Source of the DNA: Phallus indusiatus
Taxonomy: Eukaryota; Basidiomycota; Agaricomycetes; Phallales; Phallaceae
DNA length: 64,000 nt
Assembly: GCA_027605045.1 (NCBI GenBank)
Contig: JAQFWX010000062.1
Coordinates: 124,001 to 188,000 of the forward strand
Direction: 5' to 3'
Numbering within the stretch: the first letter of the stretch is position 1; each line of letters begins with the position of its first letter. This document shows, in pieces, positions 41,702 through 52,900 of this stretch. The position numbers and the translations under genes are program-made. Below the pieces are notes generated by a model, which ran no database searches, had not been told where the DNA came from, and saw nothing but the letters and a program-made list of their open reading frames with translations.

Positions 41702-41944
41702 TCTGCATTAACATTGACACCACACTTGTGCACGCGACTGGAGCGGAGCAAGGTCAGCAATGCACCTGGAAGCTTGAGATATCCATCTGTATTCAAAAAT
41801 GGAAAAAGCTACTAGAATATCAGAAAAAAAATGATAATTATTTCACCAAAAATTTACCTGTATCAAAAAAACATATGGCTCAAGTGCAATCTGAACTAAT
41901 GCTGTCCGTCCCTGAATGCCCGTGTTTAGATCAACTGGCCATTC

Positions 41945-42061
41945 TGTCAGAGAACGCTCTAGTACAACATATATAGGAGCTAGCAGCATGTCAGACAGCT
42001 CTGACATTGTGGTTGCCTTTTGGCTAAGTGGTCAACGCTGCTGCTAGAGCGCCCTCTTACA
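41945..42061 (+). mobile_element. 117-bp TG...CA element, TSD CATTC
   Basis: TGTCAGAGAACGCTCTAG...CTAGAGCGCCCTCTTACA with an 18-bp imperfect inverted end, flanked by CATTC at 41940-41944 and 42062-42066. Removal restores the exonuclease motif FDTEW of the Y gene. Internally it has a TATATAGG box and the 14-mer GCCTTTTGGCTAAG, also found at the 5' end of U2 snRNA (recalled). It could be a very short solo LTR (TRIM type) or a MITE. A second, truncated copy is at 12640-12752. Confidence 0.8.
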
Positions 42062-42152
42062 CATTCTGTGTCGAATCCAATGAATAATTTGCTTGTTGGA
42101 GAGTCTTGCAAGTGTTCTAACATTTGATTTAAACGTGTATTGATTTGGAATG

Positions 42153-42550
42153 TGTTAGGGCTACTCAGCTCACACTAGAGGGAGGAGATCCTAAGCAAAT
42201 ATATTGAGGGAGAAACTACTACTCACCTAGAGGGAGGAGATCCTAAGAGAACAAGCTTAGGGACCCTCACTCTAGGGACAGCAACTATATACATGAAAAA
42301 CGATAACGCGGCGTGCGGCCCTGACACAGCTAAGTGCTAGGCGCCTGAACCGAGTGTAAGCGAGGTGATGTCACGGGCATCACGCCGGGAACGAGCGCAC
42401 AACGCGCACGAGTAGAGAAAGTGGAATAGAGACAGAACAATAAACAGAAAGCGGAAGTGAGATACGGGAAATGTAAATGAAATAGAAGGAGATATATGCC
42501 AAAAGTAATAAATAAGGAAAAACGAGAGATGGCGGTGGCGTACCCTGACA
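42153..42550 (-). mobile_element. Solo F1 LTR in the Y gene, TSD GAATG
   Basis: 398 bp, flanked by GAATG at 42148-42152 and 42551-42555. It has GGAGGAGATCC instead of GGAGGGGATCC in its tandem units, marking a sublineage. Confidence 0.93.
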
Positions 42551-42593
42551 GAATGTAGACCGGAGTTTAATGACTGTCCATGATAGTGGGATT

Positions 42594-42985
42594 TGTCAGG
42601 GTACGCTACCGCTGTCTCTCATTTTCTTATTTATTATCATCGGCATCATTTCATTTCTATCTTATTTATCATTTCCATATTTTACTTTCACTCTCCGTTT
42701 CCTTGTGCTGTCTCTATTTCACTTTCTTTACTCGCGCGTTGCGCTCGTACCCGGCGTGATGCCCGTGACATCACGTCGCTTAGGTTCGGTTTGGGCGCCT
42801 GGCACTTAGCTGTGTCAGGGCCGCACGCCGCGTCGTCGTTTTATGTATATAGTAGCTGTACCTAGAGTGAGGGTCCCTAAGCTTGTTCTCTTAGGATCCC
42901 CTCCCTCTAGGTGAGTAGTTAGTTTCCCTTCCAATATATTGTCTTAGGATCCCCTCCCTCTAGTCTGAGCTGAGTAGCCCTAACA
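42594..42985 (+). mobile_element. Solo F1 LTR in the Y gene, TSD GGATT
   Basis: 392 bp, flanked by GGATT at 42589-42593 and 42986-42990, between the transposase-like core and the exonuclease of Y. Confidence 0.93.
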
Positions 42986-44238
42986 GGATTTGCACTGCTG
43001 GAAGGTTTGTGATGTCCGGAACGGGCACAACATTGTTGCGCAGAGGAGGGAAGACTCTTTCCAGCTCATTTTTATCAGAGAGATTATCTGTATATACCGC
43101 TTCAATCGTCCCATGACCGTACATCTTCAAAGATTGAGGAATTAGTTCCAGTGCCGGCATGAATTGATTATGGCCTTTGGTTGGTGTGAGCAGCATTGAG
43201 CGTATCTCCACATATTCATTGGAGACAGTATGCACAGCACTAAATATTTGAGTTCCTTCAACTCTGCCAAGATGTCCCGGGACCTGTGCATATAACATTC
43301 AAATTTCAAATTCTGGGATACTGGAGAAATAACATACCTTGTGACTATGATCAATTGAAAGAATCCGCGCGGATAGCATTGCCATATGTTGATCAATCTC
43401 TGCCGCATGTTGATCCATAAATTGCTCGTAAAATGTCCGGAAATACAGAGCGCTTGGCACATGGCCACTATATCCATTGCGATCTGTGAAAAGACCAAAT
43501 GGAGGGCCGCGATTTTGCAATGTGTTGAACAACGGCATAGATTTGCGGCTCTTTATCATTTCAAGGTATTGGAGATGTAACTGATCAAAATGACAGTAAT
43601 GGAAAGCACGAATCATTTCAGAAAAAGGTCCAGGGCCTATTCCTCTTTGGAAACACGAGCGCATAAGTGTTGCAACCTCATCGGTTAAGCCACCACGGTA
43701 GGTCAGATGATGCGTGAACTGCATGGAAAGTGCGGGTGGCAACACCTTGAGAAATTTGGGACTCCAGCTCTGAAAGATTCGCTTGCAATCAGGGTGAATG
43801 CAACGGTACCGATATCCAACCAAGTAGAGGCTGGAATTTAAATCCGTTATTCACCGAGGTGTGTTAGGCCATCCATGTGCTTGCACACAGATAGCTGCAT
43901 TGTTTTTTTCCTTCCGGCCCTCATCCAGACATGCAGGACATGGGATCCTTGTTTTTACGAGTAGATGGGGGATTCAGATCCAAAACTTTGGTTGATAAAA
44001 CTGTTGCGGCTGGGGGCGTGCATTCCTCTCAGCACCGAAGTATGGAGTCGCGTGTTCAATGAATGTATGCCGTTCATAGCAAGTTGGTTGGCGGGAAGGA
44101 TTGGTTTTGAATTCTTTCATCAGACGAAGTTTGAGATCATCATAAAGGCCTGATAACCAGTTCAGTATTGTTGAGCGCTGGACTGGCTGACTGGCAGGGA
44201 TGCTTTGTACTGGATTTTCATCATCATCAGGCAGCGGC

Positions 44239-44634
44239 TGTTAGGGCTACTCAGCTCGCACTAGAGGGAGGGGATCCTAAGACAATATATTGGAAGGGAA
44301 ACTAACTACTCACCTAGAGGGAGGGGATCCTAAGAGAACAAGCTTAGGGACCCTCACTCTAGGGACAGCGACTATATACATGAAAAACGATAGCGCGGCG
44401 TACGGCCCTGACACAGCTAAGTGCTAGGCGCCCGAACCGAACCTAAGCGACGTGATGTCACGGGCATCACACCGGGCACGAGCGCGACGCGTGCGAGTAG
44501 AGAAATGGGAACAGGGACAGAACAAATAAATGGAAGAGGAATATGATGTACGGGAAATACGAATGAGATAGAAATAGATATATACCGATGATAATAAATA
44601 AGAAAATGAGCGACGGCGGCGGTGTACCCTGACA
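44239..44634 (-). mobile_element. Solo F1 LTR in the Y gene, TSD GCGGC
   Basis: 396 bp, flanked by GCGGC at 44234-44238 and 44635-44639. Confidence 0.93.
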
Positions 44635-44874
44635 GCGGCTGGAATTCGAAATCAATATCTTCATCAGCACTCAGTCCCAAAAGTATGTCGAGGTCATCCT
44701 GAGGGTCATTCTCAGCAGCGGTGAGATCAGAATTATATGGATTGGCTGCTTTTACCGGTGGCATTAATATAAATAAATCATAAGAAAGGAAAAACCCACA
44801 GTGATGGTGTGATGTTTCTTTACATTCTAAAGTCTCTTCCTCCGTCAGATTTCCAGATTCCGCGTGTCAGGGTA

Positions 44875-45260
44875 CGCTACCGCCGTCTCTCATTTTCTTA
44901 TTTATTATCATCGGCATCGTTTCTTTTCTATTTTATTTATCCTTTCCATATTTTACTTTTACTCTCCGTTTCCTCGTTCTGTCTCTATTTCACTTTCTCT
45001 ACTCGCGCGCGTCGCGTGCTCGTACCCGGCGTGATGCCCGTGACATCACGTCGCTTAGGTTCGGCTTGGGCGCCTGGCACTTAGCTGTGTCAGGGCCGCA
45101 CGCCGCGTCGTTGTTTTATGTATATAGTAGCTGTACCTAGAGTGAGGGTCCCTAAGCTTGTTCTCTTAGGATCCCCTCCCTCTAGGTGAGTAGTTAGTTT
45201 CCCTTCCAATATATTCTCTTAGGATCCCCTCCCTCTAGTGTGAGCTGAGTAGCCCTAACA
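44875..45260 (+). mobile_element. Solo F1 LTR in the Y gene, TSD CCGCG/CCGCA
   Basis: 386 bp, flanked by CCGCG (44870-44874) and CCGCA (45261-45265), one mismatch. It lies in the N-terminal acidic region of the Y gene. Confidence 0.9.
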
Positions 45261-47277
45261 CCGCAGCTTGCTCATCATCAGTAGGCATGGCTAAAATGAG
45301 TTCTTCAACCGCATCAATATCCTGCTCGCCGGTACTGGACTTCTCATCATCCAAATCCATCACTCCTTCAGGCACAACTAAATTAACACTTGTTTCTGGT
45401 TCTAGACTAGGTGCAGACGGCGACATAGATAAACCCTCATTCCCAGCAGGCAATCCTGACAAAAAAATTCAGTAATACAAAGAGCCGGCTGAACAGCAGA
45501 ACACACCTTCCATATATTTCCTAATTGTGTTTTGAAAGGCTTGGATACCCCACGGCTTAGGGGGCAGTGCATTTTTTCTCGGGCAGCCAACAGGACCAGC
45601 TCCAGGCTTATTCTTAGTTCCTTTGGGACGGCCTCGACTTCGTTTGGTTGGCTGTGGGGCTGGTGTGCTTTTTTGAATTGAACGCTGCGCGGATTCACGT
45701 GTGCTTGACATGAATTGATGGACAAGGGTTATAGAGAAGCACGTCGTGAGCACTGTAGAAGTCGCTTCGGAAGTAAACCTAACTCTTACCATATACGGTA
45801 GGTCGTTTTAAACTCAGTTAGGTCCACCACTATAATAGGTCTCCCTATATAAAATGCTGACTATCTTTCAGGAAAATTCCGAAGGCGCGCCTACAATTCT
45901 CAAGCGGAATAATTCATGCTTGAATGAGTAAGTGACATCAAAATATTCTAGCATATAACTGATAATTTTTCTCTTAAGTGATACAAGTTTGCCCAACAAA
46001 GTCCAGGTCCTTTGTGACCAGAATATTCTCAAGATTACTGCAACACCGTCATGCCCCTCTGACATTCCGCAACATCAAACACTGTTGGTCCCTGAGGTGG
46101 CACTCTTGTCCGATTCACAACCATTATCATCTGAGCTCCCTTTGTCACCCTCTCTATCGTTTTCACTTTCATCAGCCCAAATACAGGAAACAGGTATTTC
46201 TTTTTTTCAAAATCCAGTCTTTATTGCTTGCAGATAGCTCTCTGTTAGTTCTGCCAATCCAAAAATGTGAAGACAGTCAACGGGAAGTTTTGCCTATGCC
46301 TTGTCCGCCGCTGCCGCTAAGTTCAACGCTGCCTCTATGCTCACTACCACTTCCCCTTCCAACATCCACCACCTTTTCTCCCAGTGCAGCTGCTACTAAT
46401 ACTTCAACTTCGTCTGTATTAAAGCACTCACGAACAGAACATACAATGTTCAAACTCACCGGGAGAAATGTATCATTGGAGCTTCTTGAAAACACAGTCC
46501 AACTTAAGTCAGATGGCCATTGGCGCTGTTGTGCACTTCGGATGCAAGACAAATGGATCTCTACAATGTCAGATACAGACTGGGCTAGAGCTTGTGAACG
46601 GTATAACAATCCAAATACTCCAATTGATCCTCAGTATTATCGTAAAACATTCCCGTATGACTCCATTCGCCGAGATCCTAACACACTTAAAAAGTGGTGT
46701 ATCGAGTTTGAGGAGACATGCCAAAGATGGCGTGCAATCGGGGACAGCAATCAACAAGGTTAACAAAATTGTATTCTTCCTGAAATATTACTGACAGTAT
46801 ACAGGACTGACTCCATGGAAACAAATGCATTTGACGCTTCCTCTCCCGGAACGGCCCACCACAACATCCAAGCAAAATCGTGTGACGAAAGTCAAGGTAT
46901 GCAGCCGCTGCTGCAAAACAAAGGATGGAAAGGGCCTCGGGAAGGGTCATCAACGTGACTGCTGTGATGACGGTTTTCCGATCTGGAAAAATGTGCCGTA
47001 TCCGCTCCCTCCACACATGGCATCCCTCCAGAATGGACAGAGTGCCGTGAGTCCCAATATCTGCCTGACAAGGTTTAGAGAAATGGCCGAAGCACTCAAG
47101 GGCACGTGTGGAGATATATCCCTGCTATCTCAAGAAATGCAAAATGTTTACACATTCGAAAAACTTGCTCGTTTATCAACTGTTTCCAGGTCTCTTGAAG
47201 AAGCTTTAGTTATTGGGATAGCGGCTTACAGGTTTGACCGGGAGTTTATTGAGAAAAAGCGGAATAAAGGGATTTAA

Positions 47278-47579
47278 TTATATACATGTATGTACTACAT
47301 ACAATAAACTGAGCCTAGCTTGGTCTGGGCGGGTGTTTGGTAACTTCTGACATTAGAACTTCTGGGGAGAATTTTTACGGGCGCCGAAGCGCCGTAAAGC
47401 TCTCATGGTTTGGGGAAATACAGATATATGACCACGTTGCCGGAGAGCGACGAGCAGTTGTTGTTGAAGAAGAAAAACGAGGGTGCGAGAATATCTCACA
47501 TCCGCGAGGGCCTAGACCTGAACGTTGTCAGTTGCAAGGTAACGAGAGATGGCGGAAACAAAGAGGGAAAGAGACGAAC
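47278..47579. other. Boundary between the transposon nest and the host genes
   Basis: About 300 bp without a supported gene. An imperfect palindrome TTTTTACGGGCGCCGAAGCGCCGTAAAG lies near 47371-47398. The right terminus of transposon X would be expected here, but no matching inverted repeat was identified because its left end is lost. Confidence 0.4.
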
Positions 47580-49602
47580 CTAGTTGTTGGCGGGGACGTC
47601 GAAGAAGAGGATAGCGTTAGGGAACTTCTTTTTGATGACCTGTTCCCAAAGCCACTCCATGGGGGTACCGTAGGTGATATCGGAAGAGTCGGTCACCCCA
47701 GCACCGCCGGTGAGCTGGGCGACGAAGTCGTTGTTGGCGCCGACGATGGCGGCTCCAGAGTCTCCCCCTCGAGAGAACGGACCAGAGTCGTTGTCGTACG
47801 GGAACACCGCCGCCTCGATCGACTCGAAGTTGCCGAGAAGGCCATAGCGGCGCAGGTAGGACTTGAAACCATTGAGACGACCGACGGTAGTGAGCGTCGT
47901 GAAGCCACGTTTGATAACGAAACGCGTCGGGTCGCCCTTGACGTCCTGACTGTTCGGCTCCCTGATCTTGGTGGCGGCGAGAATGGTTCTCAGAAGATAG
48001 ATGCGGTCCTCCGGGTAATCAAACTCGGAGGGCACATCGTCGCGAGGGTATAGAAGACCCATGAACTTGCCCGACTCGATCTCCGTGCCTAGAATATGAA
48101 GAGTTAAATTCAACACCTCAAGTCGAGCGGGTTAGCACGCACCCAAGTCGATCGCGTTGCCCCTTAAGTTCGGCAAGAACTTCTCCTTGTTCAGCTTGAT
48201 AACACATACGTCGCGGGTGTAGGCGTTGGAAGGAGTGGTGCCTATGATGGGCGGTGACCAGACAACGTGGCCGATGATGCGATCCCTGACATCTGACCAG
48301 TCTTTCTTCAACGTCACGAAGAAACTCTTCAGCTCGACAACCGTCGCCTTCGTGTCATCCAGTCTCTGCTGGTACCTCGCCAAGTCCGCCGCCGCCAGTG
48401 GGTTGCCAGCCGCCACCCTTGCCGTGTACGTCTGGACGTTCCTCTCCAAGACCTTGGCCGTATCATTCAAGGTCCCGATAAGCTTCTGAGTAGAGTCGAG
48501 AAGATCTCTGAACCCTCTGTTGCCCATAAGGACGACATTCTTCTTCGGGGCGGCTGTGTAGGTGCAGTCAGAATTCCGCTCATCGTCTCGGAGAAGATAG
48601 AGGAAACGAACGTACAATTGTCGTAGCTGTAGGCGTCGTTGCCTTCCGTGTCGGGGAACAGCACGTGGCGCGTAGTGACGCCGTAGAGATCGTCGCCGAC
48701 CTTGAAATAGAAACCTAGGCTGCCTTGCTTGTGAAGCGTCTTGAGCCCGGCGATGGGTAGGCTGAGAGTAGTCGTGAGACTGTCGATGACGCTCTTGAGC
48801 GGATGGAAGTCGTTGACCGGGGCGGAGAGGATGGAACCAGCCAAAGGCCGAGCCTCCGACTCGCGAAAAGCGACCTCGACATCTTCAACGCCATACCTCT
48901 TCAGGAGCTCGAAAATGTCCTGGGCGCATTCGAACGCAGCGTCGCCGTTGGTGCTATCGGGACGGACGCCGATCCAGATTGTGACGGGGCTGGTAACGTC
49001 CTTGCCGAGACCGTCCTTAGTCTCCTCCTCCCAACGGAAACGAGCGAGGTCAATGGAAGTGAACCTGATCTGTTTGGCGTCGAGGAGTCCCGCCGTCTTG
49101 GAACGAATGTCAGTCCGTCGATTGCTTGGCTCTGAGAAAGTCACGAACCTTATCCCGAACTATTTCCCACAGGTCGTTCTCCCCGAACTTGGCATGTTCG
49201 TGCACGGTGAGAAGCTGGATCTTGCGAAAGTCGCCCGATGGCCCAGTCGGTGGCGTGAAGGCGTCCTTCGACGACCTATAGACTAATTTCGGGCCGGGCT
49301 TTCTCTCGCCGCGAATGCCATGGTAGTAGAGCGCCGCCTCGATCTTGGAAACGCCATGACTAAACGAGTCGACCAAAGTAGCACTAGACGAGTCGTCGCT
49401 GTCCCAGAGCCTGAGCTCGTCGTAAGTTCCGGAGACACTAGAGCCAGACGAGAGACTCCTGGACTTCTTGTCGCAATCTTGGTCGAAAGCTTCAGTAAGA
49501 ACGTGCTTGTCCCAGTCGATGGCTAGAAGGGGATACAGCAGGGTCAGTATAGGAAAAGACTAATAAAACGCAAAGGGACTCACGTTTTTCAGTTCCGGAC
49601 AT
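47580..49602 (-). CDS. Trypsin-like serine-protease-fold protein, uncharacterised
   Basis: Five exons: 49584-49602, 49149-49522, 48616-49096, 48143-48553 and 47580-48088, about 597 residues from MSGTEKPIDW. The C-terminal half looks like a chymotrypsin-fold protease. A candidate histidine lies in GVTTRHVLFPD, and a nucleophile serine in SRGGDSGAAIVG, the classic GDSG context. A helical insert (DSTQKLIGTLNDTAKVLERNVQTYT) lies between them. No signal peptide is visible, so an intracellular site is likely. The N-terminus is serine-rich. Catalytic aspartate not assigned. It is the first host gene beside the transposon nest; family name not recognised. Splice sites were placed by GT/AG and frame continuity. 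Confidence 0.7.
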
Positions 49603-49956
49603 GGTGAGTAGAGCAGTGGTCGAAGGAAATTGTTAAGCGAGTTGAGTTGACGAAGGACATGTCACAGTGAGTGACCTACTTGACAATGGAAACGGTCAAC
49701 GGCCGGAACACATGCGGACTGCCGCATCGTGATAAGCGCCTGCAAAGCTTTACCAAAAAGGGCATGGAACGAAAGTTTTGCGTCCTAATACATGTCCTGC
49801 ATACTTTACAGTTCACGCGTCAATAAACGCGAGAATCACAACTCAAGCAGCCGGTCGAGTAGACCTAGAAAGCGAAGGCAAGTAGAATTATGAGATTAAA
49901 AATAGCTACGTTATAATAGTGTTCTGAACTACACAAATGAATACCGACCCGATTCC
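49603..49956. other. Intergenic, upstream of the protease-like gene and downstream of Ku80
   Basis: 354 bp, no coding signal seen. It should hold the minus-strand promoter of the protease-like gene and the 3' end of the Ku80 gene. Confidence 0.5.
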
Positions 49957-52900
49957 TTACTCTTCTTCATCCTCTTCTATGAACTATGGAAAATTAATTT
50001 AATCAAGCATTCACACATGATCAAATTTAAGCCTCCACTTACATCCACCGAAGTTCCTTCCGTGACAGTAGATTTACCACCTGCCTTTTTCGCTTCTTTT
50101 GAGCTTATCAAACTGATAGGTCTTCCAATCTTCTGCAACTCTTTCCAAAATTCTTTATTGTGTGGAATTCGATTGAGACAACTATTTTTAAGATCTCGGA
50201 TAAAGCTGTGTGAGAAAAACGGGTTTTTCAGTAACCAAATGAAAATGGGGGGGGTGAAATAAGACACCGAACTCATTCCATGCATCGATTTCATCTTGCT
50301 CCAAGGAAACACTTCTCATTTCAACCATACACTCGATCATTTCTTGATGACGTCTTGACGCAAATGGTTTGGTCACAATCTCCTTTATTACGACACCAAG
50401 ATCTCGTACAGCTTCCGTTACGACGTCACCTTGTTTAATATTCTCTTTAAAGTCGCGTAATGGATGAAGATTTCCAATAATTCGTCCAGGGGCACGGTCG
50501 TTTTGAGGAGAAGGGCTGGGAGATTCTCGTGATTCCTGCAATGTCGGGGGAACAGTTTCTTCGATTTCAGGAGAAGGCGATTTTTTAGAGCTGGATGGTT
50601 CGACGTGAGAGGCCTTTCCTTTCTTTTCCTGAACAGCAGGCTTGGCAATTTTCTCTGAATCCTCAACACCCGAGTCGTCTTCAGTGGCACTGTCATCATC
50701 TTTCACCACTGATTTTTTCGGGACTGCCGAGATCGGACCAGACGGATGCTTAACTGGCTCACGAGCAGGCAAAGCACCGAGGTCAATCAGTTCATCATCA
50801 TCTTCTCCAGGCACATGTGCATCTTTTCGAGGTCTGGCGGTCTTAGGAAGTGCTGGGAGTATTGATATTAATTGAAAGTAGCCCTCAAAAAACCAAAAGA
50901 AAGAAGAAAAACAAACCTGGCTTAATTTTGAAGTGCTTCCTGCATTCATCGACTGCATCACGTGCACGCTTCAGAACTCTCTCAGGCGGGTTGAAATACT
51001 TTAGAAGTTCTGGATGAGGGGGAGGAAGAGGATTTTTGGAAAGATCCGAAGTAATCGCGCCGTGGAATAAAGCTTGCTTGATACGGTGTACCGCGGGGTT
51101 GTAACTTTGTACTGTGTCATACCATGGCAAGCGATTCCTGAGAAGTCGAATAGTAATATTAAATATAGAGCGAAATGCCATATACTCAAAAGACATACCC
51201 TTCTTCATCTTCATCGCCGGCGCTCATAAGATCCATAGCATCCACAAACGAGTCCATCGCTTTTAGCTGTTCTTCGGTTGGAATATGCGGATGTTTGGTT
51301 ATTCGCTCCCCCTTTTTTGTCGTAAAATTATCTAAAGAGCGAAAAGTGTATTTGCGAACGTCATCGGCAAATGGAACCTAAGAACATCATCGTTTGTCTG
51401 TGCCAGATGGAAACACCACTCACCTGAACCCATAAAAAGCAGTCAACGTTTTCTAATACACGAGGCAGCATTACCCCCATTTTAGGATCACTCCGCCCGG
51501 TCCAACGTGTTATTGCCATTGCATCTTTTTCATCCATAGCTCTCACGATGGAAGAGAAGGCGATTTGCTCTTCGTAAGAATCCGGGTTCGCCCAAACGTA
51601 TTGAACTTCCCCCATACTCCATTCGCGGCGATACTACAGTAAATCACATCTTAATAGATGAATCAATCGAGATGGGGAAACTCACGTTCTTTCTAGGAAA
51701 GAAACCGCAGATATCAATTCCAGAATTGGGCTCTAAACGCTCAAACTCGTCCTCTTCATCGATAGGGATAAAATTTGTCCCATATTTATATCCTCGTACA
51801 AGGTTTTCTTTCTCAACGGTTTGGTCCTCGTCGTCTTCGGTTTTGTCGTCGTCGGTTTCATCCGCATCATGATTATCTTTGACTATGACATACTCGGTTC
51901 GCCTCTCCAAGGGTATATATGAATCACCCTCATCAACATCGATACGGCCAGGGTCAAATTTCATCTTCGCAAATTTTTTCAATGAAGGTGGCCTGGTGAG
52001 CGCGGTACATTTTGACGTCCTGATATTGAGTTCAATGGCCTCTTCGGGGCGGGTCTCAAGATCACCAATCCGCAATTTACTCTTCATCAATACAGATTTC
52101 ACCATTTTTATGTCCGGTCTGAAACACTCTTGTAGAGCATATGCGGCTGTCCCGATAACGCATTCGTTTATCTGCTCGGAGAATTGGTGGTAAAACGACT
52201 CGTTCTCGCGCTAGTTTCCAGGCAGGATAAAATCGACATGTGAAGTCATTTCAACAAAAACATACTTTTATGTGAGGTTTAGCTTCCTCGCGAAAGGGCA
52301 TGTCGTCATCATCAAAGTCGACACCACTGGTAGACTCAATCCATCGTAAATAACGTGATATAAGTGAAACGACGTACATTATACCCATTTTGACATTGAA
52401 ATCATTTATTTTCTGCGTCGTTAATTCCCAATCCTGAAGTTCCATAGGATTTTCTCCGTCGGTCAAAAGAGTAATTTTCCTAGTCCAGGTGGGTTTTCGA
52501 ACCAAGTAGCTGTCCTGATTTTCGATGGCTACAATGAGAGCACCGATAGCTAATTTGAAAACTCAATAAATCTCAAAACCAACTCCGAAATATGATCAAC
52601 GAACGGTCTCCTATAGACGTAGAGGGTCGAATGCTCTGTAGTTTGGCTATGGTTTGTGCGTTTGGTTGACCTATGGGGATAAACTCTGTTATATGTTCAT
52701 ATTCGCCGGCGTTGATCTCGTTCAAACTATTTTGAGTCTCTGAATGTAATTTAGGCTCGGCTTGAAATCTTCAAGCAAAACGAGTGACCTTCAGTGCCGA
52801 ACAGAATTACGCCACATTGTTCAGTTTTTCTCTCGTGAAAGATCTAGAATGACCCTTTCAAAACGAAATATAGAATGATTGGTAAAAAAAAATAGACCAT

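Larger units (their letters stand above)
36007..45711 (-). pseudogene. Transposon Y gene: AT-hook, DUF6729-like, RNase H-like core and DEDDy 3'-5' exonuclease protein
   Basis: Minus-strand pieces from MSSTRESAQRS (45711) to ...CIFTVKE (36007). The AT-hook is KRSRGRPKGTKNK. A cysteine-rich domain recalled as DUF6729 spans about 44150-43320 (PCPACLDEG, YRYRCIHPDCKR, GIGPGPFSEMI). A transposase-like core has IDHSHK and EAVYTDN. The exonuclease (about 42150-40600) has FIGFDTEW, GVNVNADLQRL and YAARDAY, so all DEDDy residues are visible. The C-terminal part has YRCCRGTNDVEGGVH and a cysteine cluster CTQCRQGDCKGRWGKNKC. Stops at the FWI, TPR and NIR positions and at least six LTR or small-element insertions disable it. 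DNA-end processing during transposition is a plausible role for the exonuclease (inference). Confidence 0.7.
35874..45846 (-). mobile_element. Transposon Y: large DNA transposon inserted in an intron of gene X
   Basis: Bounded by inverted repeats that share the 17-nt core ACCTATTATAGTGGTGG (35881-35897) and its complement CCACCACTATAATAGGT (45824-45840), beginning about AGGG at each end. About 10 kb as it stands, and far less once its insertions are removed. It carries one minus-strand gene. No clear target duplication was found, so the exact ends are uncertain by a few bases. Confidence 0.65.
33794..47277 (+). pseudogene. Gene X: multi-exon DDE transposase-like gene, interrupted by a MITE and by transposon Y
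   Basis: Plus-strand exons: about 33794-33949; 33997-34149; 34202-34753 continuing in frame at 35591 after removal of a MITE; 45871-45930; 45980-46191; 46234-46761; 46803-47277. The intron after about 35818 (GTATCC donor, TTTCAG acceptor near 45870) contains all of transposon Y. Residues include LDSTIKIAKK, then CVDRCCDF and TQDLAHLK, resembling an RNase H-fold DDE core. Then come TTSLNENWHKQLNRLS and a C-terminal cysteine cluster (CSRCCKTKDGKGLGKGHQRDCC). The start is lost at the left, where the LTR of element F abuts. The layout parallels the protein of Y. Function as a transposase is inferred. Confidence 0.6.

Noticed and set aside
41980..42050. U2 snRNA gene
   Set aside because: Only a 14-nt match to the U2 5' region; the branch-site recognition sequence and Sm site are absent.
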